From Quillaja saponaria (taxonomy: Eukaryota > Streptophyta > Magnoliopsida > Fabales > Quillajaceae): a stretch of DNA of 64,000 bases. The notes below the pieces were generated by a model. It did no database searches. It saw nothing but the letters and a program-made list of their open reading frames with translations, and was not told the DNA's origin. The stretch is from contig CM055611.1 of assembly GCA_029379385.1 (NCBI GenBank), positions 7,626,001 through 7,690,000 on the forward strand, given 5' to 3'. Shown here piece after piece: positions 57,101 to 64,000 of the stretch (its first letter is position 1; each line of letters begins with the position of its first letter). Both the position numbers and the translations under genes were made by a program.

Positions 57101-57850
57101 GAAGAAGAAGGCTGGATTTCACCAACCAACTAAGGGACCCTACGGATGCAAAACAGGGGATACCACTTGCAGCCAAAGTAGGGAAAAACACAACAACCCA
57201 TAAAACAACCTGTATGTAAGAAATTCTCAGCTAAAGGTGGAAATTTATTGAAAGAGGGATGAAACTTGGAGGCGACAGCCTGTGAGAGACACAAACAAGG
57301 CAACAATACTCCAAAATTAGAAGCTCAACATCAAAGGAAAGGGAACAACACTAGCCTACTTTGGAGGAAGTCACATGACCATGACAATAGGGATTTGATA
57401 CTACCGATTGAAGGCAACAAGAACAAGGGATGAAGTCTGGTATGTTCCAGCCGAGAAGAAACCAAAGGGAAAAAGGAAAAGAAAAAAAAATAAGGCAAGG
57501 TCGGTTGACAAAGATGTAAATGGAATATAATAAAACAAAAAATAAATAAAAATTGAAGAATAAAATATTACATAATTGATAAACTAGTGGAGGAGATTAA
57601 GTCTATCTACAATCATATATAATTATCTATCCTAACTCCCTTTTTATTTACACCTTTGTGGCCCACATAATTAAAATTACACATAAATGAATGATAGGGT
57701 GAAAAAAAAATTCATTACCTAATATTATATATATCTATACAAGTGTTCATTTATTTTAATTTTTGACTTGGTGTAACATTTTAATCACTTAGTCACGATG
57801 AATTACGTACAAATATTTTAAGAAGTACGTTTAATTATCGGATTATAACA
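54191..57850 (+). repeat. Repeat family L, copy 3 (3.66 kb, TG..CA ends) within the gypsy element
   Basis: The most complete family member: starts TGTCACACCCCTCATC and ends attatcggattataaca. It interrupts gypsy pol between RNase H and integrase. Copies 1 and 2 (5310-9184, 9185-11,170) match from about 54,345 onward. No gag or pol inside; a TA microsatellite at 56,544-56,563. The terminal TG..CA and size suggest a solo LTR. The 5 bases either side (aatgc, ggtac) do not form a clear duplication, so insertion followed by rearrangement is possible. Confidence 0.65.
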
Positions 57851-58735
57851 GGTACACCATGAGAAGACTGAGGTCACTAGTTGCATTAATGTGTCTATAA
57901 TAACTGCAAGCTTGCTAGATAGAATTATAGCCAGTTATCATCTAGATGATAAGCTATTTGGTTTAATGGCAGAAGTTTAACAATGTATATAAGAGATTGT
58001 AGACATTATGAAATAGTAGAAGGCTAGTTAAGGAGGAAAGAGAGCTAGCAATGAGCAATTGTGAAGCCATCAAGCAAGAGTCGCTAGAATTATTTCATTC
58101 TAGCCCTTTTGGGGCACTCAAGGGTGCATGTTACTCTGAAGAGATTAGGCAATAGTTTGTATTGGATGGGAATGTAGAAAAGAGTTACGAATTACATCAG
58201 AGTTTGTTGAATATGTCAGAGGTTCAAGGGAGAGACAATAGCCTACCTTGGATTGCTTTAGCCATTACCAATTCCTAGTAAGATATGGACATCCATTTCA
58301 ATGGATTACATTGATGGTCTTCCTAGTTCGAAAGAGAAAATTGTTATCTTAGCCATTGTGGACATGTTGTCCAAATTGGCCCACTTCATAGGGCTGTAAC
58401 ACCTTTATATTGCATTATCAGTAGCTATGACATTTATAGAATTCATAGGTTACTTGAGGAAATAGTCTCTAATAGAGATACTGTGTTCTTGTCCAACTTT
58501 TGGAGGGAATTGTCTAAACTACAAAAGGAGTAGCTTCTCCACTCTACTGTTTACCATCCACAAACTGATGGCCAAACAAGTATGGTCAACAGGTTATTGG
58601 AGACTCACTTGAGATGTTTTGCTGGAGATTAACCTAAGTAGTAGGTTAAGTGGTTGCCTTTGACTCTTTCTGCAACCTACAATTGGTGGTAAATTTATGT
58701 TCACACAAATGATCGTAGTCACCCTTAGAGTAACT
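57851..58735 (+). pseudogene. Gypsy element integrase, broken and truncated
   Basis: SIITASLLDRIIASYHLDDKL (57,895 on) is the linker. The HHCC-like finger is at 58,080-58,190 (LFHSSPFGALKGA; metal ligands partly lost). The core follows: SISMDYIDGLPSSKEKIVI (58,288 on), FLSNFWRELSKLQ (58,490) and [12 protein letters not shown] (58,540). [11 protein letters not shown] is at 58,598. Sequence stops matching near 58,735, before the C-terminal domain and 3' LTR. Multiple stops. Confidence 0.75.
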
Positions 58736-59480
58736 CTAACCTTCGGCCCTAACATAGGTACGATAAGAGTTCTTCCAGATAAAAAATAATTTTGGGGTAG
58801 CTTACATAGCTTTCCAATTTTATACCCAAAAAAGGAAAAAAAAAAAATTCTCTACCCTCACTAGTTTTTCTACATTCTTTTTTTTTTTTTTTTTGGAAAA
58901 CAAAAAAATCTTTTTTAAGATTCTTTTAGTTCAATCTATCTCTATCTTGGTATTTTGTTTATGATTAACCCATAAAAAGCTAATACAACTAGAAAACGGA
59001 AATGATACATATAAAGCTCTATAATACTTTCTTTTGGAATAAAAAGCAGGAAAATTCATCTAGCTTCGTAGGGATAAAATAAATTAGTTATGTAGAACTT
59101 GGTGATTATTAGAAGAAAAAAACATTTATTAATCCTAGTTTTAGATTTTATTAAAGCATTATTTAGCAATCAACATAGTTAAAGCAATATTGTGCCTAAT
59201 TTTATCTTCAAGTGTATTCTTTTATGTAGAATGTTGGTTATGCAAGCCAGCCTACTTTCATAATAGTTATGTCCTTTTTTATATCCTAATGCCAAAAGTG
59301 GTGGTTCATAAGAGAATATGATCGTTATTGAAATAAGGACAAAAATGAAAAAGTTCTTCTTCTTCCTTTTTTTTTTTTTTTTTTTTTTTTCTCTTACATC
59401 TTGTCCATTATTGTGAAATTAGGAATGTAGTGATAAAAGTTATATTCTCCATTCTAATTGTAATACAACTCATTCTTAAT
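58736..59480. other. Unassigned sequence between gypsy and copia elements
   Basis: Begins 'agagtaactctaaccttcggcccta', which looks like the edge of another insertion, followed by A-rich and T-rich runs (58,845; 58,878-58,894; 59,369-59,391). No gene visible. Confidence 0.4.
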
Positions 59481-60490
59481 AACTGAGTTGTCATTTTTAA
59501 TTTGTCTCTTTATGAGATACAAATTTGCAAAGTGGTGTCCTACATCATTATCTTCTTTACCTTTAGAGTATGTGCTTTATGTCCCAGAATGTTCGTTTAG
59601 TCTAATTTCTATTAGTCAATTGACTCATTCTCTCAATTGTAGTGTCATTTTTATTGATGATTCCTTTATTATATATGACCGAAAGTATGGGATAAATGAT
59701 TGGCACAAGGCATGAGTCATAGGGTCTTTACCATTTTATAACACTACTTACATCTTCAGTGGCTTGCTCTACAGATGTGTCACCAATTCTGATTCATAGT
59801 CAGTTGGGTCATCCTACTCTATCTAAGCTTCAAAAGATGATTCCTCATTTGTCATCTTTTAATTGTGAGTCATGTCAGCTTAGCAAGCATGTATGTGGTT
59901 CTTTTCCAAAGCATTAGCCGTTTAAGAGCAGAGTCTCATTTTCATCTTGTTTATACTGATGTTTGGGGTCCTAATCATGTCAATTCATCTTGGGATTTTA
60001 GTATTTTGTTATCTTTATTGATGATTATTCTCATTGCATGTGGTTATCTTCAATAAAAAAAATTTTTAAGTTATTTTTAATATTCTAACAATTTTGGGAT
60101 GAAATTAAAACACAATTTAGTGTTTCTATTAGTATTTTGCATAGTAATAATGCATGTGAATACTTTTCTACATTATTTCAGCACTTTATGACATCTAAAT
60201 GGATACTGCATCAATCATCTTGTTCTCACACCTCTCAACAAAATAGAGTTGCTGAGCGCAAAAGCAGATATTTAATTAAAACAGCTCACGCTCTATTACA
60301 ACATAATCATATTCCACTTTGGTTTTGGCGTGGTGCTGTCCTTATTGCATGCTACCTCATTAATCACATGCCATCTTCCATATTACATACCAAAATTCCA
60401 CTTCGTATCTTTGGTTGCATTTGTTTTGTTCATGATCTAACACCAGGGCAAGATAAACTCTTTTACAAATTAATCAAGTGCATCTTTTAG
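59481..60490 (+). pseudogene. Copia element C: pre-integrase and integrase, broken
   Basis: LEYVLYVPECSFSLISISQL (59,563 on) is the pre-integrase motif, with SQLGHPTLSKLQ at 59,800 and a CxxC (ESCQLSK) near 59,866. The integrase core follows with Asp in FIDDYSH-like sequence near 60,010. The best frame, 60,137-60,490, gives HSNNACEYFS, SSCSHTSQQNRVAERKSRYL and LINHMPSSIL. The usual catalytic Asp of this motif is replaced (HSNNA where SDN is expected). Stops occur between pieces. Confidence 0.75.
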
Positions 60491-62020
60491 GGTTATTTTT
60501 GTCTTCAAAAAGGGCTAAGTGTTACTCTCTAGGTAAAAATCATTACTTAACCTCTGCTAATGTCACTTTTTTAAGAAATCTTCATTCTTTCCTTTGACTA
60601 TGCCTAAGTTACCTTTTATCTCTGAGACTCTTCTAGTTCATTATCTTGGACCATATGAGCTTGTATCATCTGCACCATTACTTGAGACTTCTACCTCATT
60701 TAAATGTCCTTTTCAAGTTTACCATCGTCATTCTCGGCCTGATCCTCTAGCAGACACTGTTGATCTACCTGATGACTTACACTCCTATACCAACACCTGC
60801 CCGTGCCTCAGATCTTGCTCAATCACCTATTTTACGAAAAAGTACTCTTTCAATTCGTAATCCTTATCCTACTCATGCTTTTTTTAGTTATTATAGTTTA
60901 TCTTCGCCCTATTATGCACTTGTATTGTCTTTGTTTTCTATTTCTATTCCAAAGTCCAGTAGTGATACTTTATTGATCCTGGGTGGCAGTAGGACATGGT
61001 TGATGAAATGGATGTCTTACATACTAATGGTACTTGGGACATTGTCTCTTTCCTTTCTGGTAAGTCTATGGTTAGATGTAAATGGGTATAAATTGTGAAA
61101 GTTCATCCTATGGTTCTATTCATCGCTTAAATGCTAGATTGGTCACCAAAGGCTATACTTAGGTCTATGGTGTGGATTATTTATAAACTTTCTCTCATGT
61201 AGCTAAAAGTACTTCTATCAGGGTTTTTATATATCTAGATACTATTTTTGATTGGCCCCATCAATTGGACATAAAAAATGCTTTCTTACATGATGACCTT
61301 AATGAAAAGGTCTTTATGGAGCAATCACTTGGTTTTGTTGTTCAGGGGGAGTTAGGTATGGTTTGTCAATTGAAAAAGTCTCTATATGGCATGAAGTAGT
61401 CTCCCAGAGCTTGATTTGGTAGATTCAATAAAGTTATTATTAGTTTTGGCCTTTAGAGGTGTACTATTGATCACTCAGTTTTCTATAAACATACATCTAA
61501 TGACAGAGTTCTTTTGATTATATATGTGGATAATATTGTGATTACAAGTGATGATAACTATAGATTCATCAATTGAAATCATTCCTACAATCCAAGTTTC
61601 AAACCAAAGACTTAGCATAGTTAAAATACTTCTTAGGCATTGAGGTTACAAGATCACAGTTGGAGATTTGTCTTTATCAAAGAAAGTATTATCTAAATAT
61701 CTTGAATGATACAGGTATGTTAGAATCAAAACTTATGGACATTTTTATGAATCCCAACATTAAACTCCTACCGGATGAGGAGAACTACTGATAAATCTTG
61801 AGCAATACAGACGTCTTGTTGGTAAGCTGAACTAACTCACAGTCACTAGACCAGATTTTGCTTTTACAACTAGTGTGGTTAGTAAATTTTTTTGTTAGCC
61901 TCGAACGTCTCATTGGAATGCTGTTATTTGTATCCTAAGATATCTTAAAATTGCACCCGGAAAGGAGTTACTATATAAGAACCATGGACGCACTCTAGTT
62001 TGAGAACATGGTTATGGTTA
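60491..62020 (+). pseudogene. Copia element C: linker and reverse transcriptase, broken
   Basis: 60,500-61,000 is the poorly conserved linker. From 61,130 the RT reads LNARLVTKGYT-stop-VYGVDY, then QLDIKNAFLHDDLNEKVFM (61,265 on), KKSLYGMK-stop-SPRA, and the catalytic box IIYVDNIVI (61,525-61,551), with Asn for the second Asp. Further RT residues continue to about 62,000 with stops. The Y-V-D-N change alone would disable it. Confidence 0.75.
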
Positions 62021-62029
62021 CACATTAGT

Positions 62030-62520
62030 TCACAAACATGATTATACTCCAGTTCAAGGTTATAGTGATGCTAATTAGACAGGTTCTTCATTTGACAGAA
62101 GATTTACTACAAGATACTGTATATTTATGGGAGGAAATCTTGTTTCATGAAAAAGCAAAAAGCAGACTATTTGTTGCAAGATCCAGTGCTGAATCTGAAT
62201 ACAAGGCCATGACCCATACCACTGCAGAGTTAGTTTAGCTGAAAAATCTATTAGAAGAACTTAGATTTTAGCACTCACAGCATATGGAGCTAGTATGTGA
62301 TAATCAAGCTGCATTACATATTACCTCAAATCTAGTCTTTCATGAACGAACAAAATGTATAAAGGTTGATTGTCATTTTGTTTGTGAGAAACTTATGTAA
62401 TACAATCAAGACTACATATGCAAAATCCAAAGATCAGTTAGCAGACTTATTCATAAAGTCTTTGGCGGGAAATCGGCTCCAATTTCTATGCAACAAGCTT
62501 GGAACATATAATCTCTATGC
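62030..62520 (+). pseudogene. Copia element C: RNase H
   Basis: GYSDAN-stop-TG (62,060 on), SRLFVARSSAESEYKAM (the AEAEY-like helix with catalytic Glu), [20 protein letters not shown] (62,290 on) and [11 protein letters not shown]. Then tail motifs before the LTR. Stops replace Trp at two sites. The order and spacing are standard for copia RNase H. Confidence 0.8.
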
Positions 62521-62536
62521 TTCAGCTTGAGGAAAA

Positions 62537-62697
62537 TGTTAAAGTGTAAATATAGAGGCTTAATTAATGGGTCAGTTTCCTTATTATGTATAGTTGACTT
62601 ATTTGTATTCCGCATAGTATAAATATATTATCTTAGTGTGAAGAATTCTAATCCAATTTATCAAAACAATTTTGGTATCTTTCTTTCTAGGTTTCAT
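62537..62697 (+). repeat. 3' LTR of copia element C (short)
   Basis: Starts tgttaaagtgtaaatatag after a purine-rich 'gaggaaaa', contains a TATA-like 'agtataaatatatta' (62,617) and ends near 'ctaggtttca'. About 160 bp. The 5' LTR was not found, so the 3' border is a guess. Confidence 0.5.
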
Positions 62698-64000
62698 AGG
62701 TATGAATAAGTAGTTGATACTTCAGTTGATTGACATGTCTTCAGCTAATCGTCAATCTTAGGTTGAATATCAGTTTTTAGTTGATCGAAATTATATCCAC
62801 TGACTGAAATTCAGGTAACACAGGTGTGTGATTTTAGCTGACCATTAAAAGCACTTTAGTTAAATTCTCAAGCTGACTCGAGTTTGCACTTCATACAACT
62901 AGTTAAATCATATTGAAAAACAATAACAAGAGACACATCTAACTGAAGTTAGTGTATGAAAAGAACTACCAGACTATAAATTATAATAGAAATAAGAGAG
63001 GAATATAAAACAAAATCTGTCAGTGGGGTTAAAGAGGAAATGAAATGAAGCAAACTAGCATTCTTATAAGTATTATTCTAATGGTCTACAAACATGGGAG
63101 ATCTATGGAGACAGAAGTCAATAGGTAGCAAAAGTATGATCGAGTTATTGAAGCTTAAGGATTGTCAGCATTGGTAGAAAAACTATGAGAAAGGCTTTTA
63201 AACCATTTTCTTTTACAATACAACCTGAGGACTGTACAGGCACAATTTTAGTATATCTTTGTGTGTGTGTGTGTATATATATATATATACTCTATCTGAT
63301 AATTGAGAGAATATAAAGTTAAAGAAAATCTCATCAACTCATCTCATCAAGATGAGAGAAGAAGAGAAAGTTAAACTACAAAACCAAACCAAAAAGCATA
63401 GAGAGGAAGAAAGATCGATGAAGCACTGTAAATTGCATTTGTATAGTGTAAATAATGAGAGAAATGTTGGTGTAGATCTACAGGGAAGCTTACTTGCACT
63501 TAATATTTCTTGTATGGATGTACAAGTGTTTGTTAAGCTGAAATTCGAATTAAAGGGAATAGTGCATTATTTAAATTTCGATTTGAATTTTTGTACTCGA
63601 GTTCGAATTTTTGTACTTGAACTCAAATTTGAATCTAAATTGAAATCTAAATTCGAATGTAATTTTGAATATTCAAATTCAAATCTGAATTATTTTGAAT
63701 TTCAAATAGAATTCGAATATATTTTTAAAATATTCAGTTTTTAAGGTTATGTTGGTAAAAATTAATTTTTAATAAAAAATATATTATTTCAAATTATTTG
63801 TCAAATATTGAATCAAATAATATATTATTTGAATTTCAAATAGAATTTGAATTTGAATCCGAATAATTCGGTTCGAATTCCACTTAACTGTTTCACTACA
63901 ATTTCTGTATCTCAACATTAATCTAAAATTTTGTAATAGGATAAGTGAGCAAGTCGGTCTTTAGTACAGGGATTATGGGGGAGTCATTATGGTACTGTGT
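62698..64000. other. Terminal AT-rich sequence, no gene supported
   Basis: Holds a GT/TA microsatellite (63,259-63,290). A stretch at 63,540-63,870 is rich in TTCGAA/GAATTC-like words (ttcgaat, aaattcgaa, gaatttcaaat). A 130-codon frame at 63,352-63,744 is open, but its C-terminal half is only translation of these words and the N-terminal half has no recognisable family, so I do not call it a gene. The sequence continues beyond the window. Confidence 0.45.

Noticed and set aside
63352..63744. 130-codon open frame near the right end
   Set aside because: The second half is translated low-complexity TTCGAA-type words and the first half matches nothing known; no support for a gene.

Overview
The window reads as nuclear DNA of a flowering plant, almost certainly a eudicot. 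It is strongly AT-rich, crowded with poly-A/poly-T and TA microsatellites, and built mostly of nested and decayed Ty1/copia, Ty3/gypsy and hAT elements plus an endogenous caulimovirid. One host gene is recognisable: a BIR1-type leucine-rich-repeat receptor kinase with one intron. I see no bacterial features, CRISPR array, tRNA or rRNA. I cannot name the species.

Layout. 1-5.3 kb: an internally deleted copia element with long LTRs (left LTR entering at the window edge, gag fused to an RNase H remnant, right LTR truncated). 5.3-11.2 kb: two adjacent copies of a long noncoding LTR-like family. The first contains a broken host-like coding fragment, itself hit by a tiny poly-A insertion with target duplication. 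11.8-13.1 kb: a noncoding repeat. 13.15-24.4 kb: an endogenous pararetrovirus locus, made of a minus-strand partial copy (RT/RNase H plus terminal repeat) facing a plus-strand copy (terminal repeat, primer-binding site, movement protein, coat region, zinc knuckle, protease, RT, terminal repeat). It ends in a TA/CA microsatellite. 24.65-29.1 kb: the 3' end of a second copia element, split by a 3.58-kb solo LTR with a perfect 5-bp target duplication. 29.2-32.5 kb: a decayed hAT element. 35.3 kb: a small palindromic MITE-like element.

35.5-43.2 kb holds the receptor-kinase locus as an inverted duplication. A plus-strand copy keeps only the 5' region and an intact 202-residue signal-peptide-plus-LRR reading frame. 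A minus-strand copy is full length (signal peptide, LRRs, membrane segment, kinase) with one GC-AG intron, but has a single-base insertion in exon 1 that breaks the frame in this sequence. 45,125-50,568 is a structurally complete hAT element with an exact 8-bp target duplication and matching terminal inverted repeats; its transposase carries several stops and frameshifts. 50.6-58.7 kb: a decayed gypsy element (gag, zinc knuckle, protease, RT, RNase H, integrase) interrupted by a third copy of the long LTR-like family. 59.5-62.7 kb: a third decayed copia element with its 3' LTR. The last 1.3 kb is AT-rich noncoding sequence.

Nothing here looks like a wholly new system. The observations most worth a second look are the receptor-kinase inverted duplication (frameshifted full-length gene beside an intact ectodomain-only copy), the pararetrovirus mosaic with three terminal repeats, and the complete hAT element.
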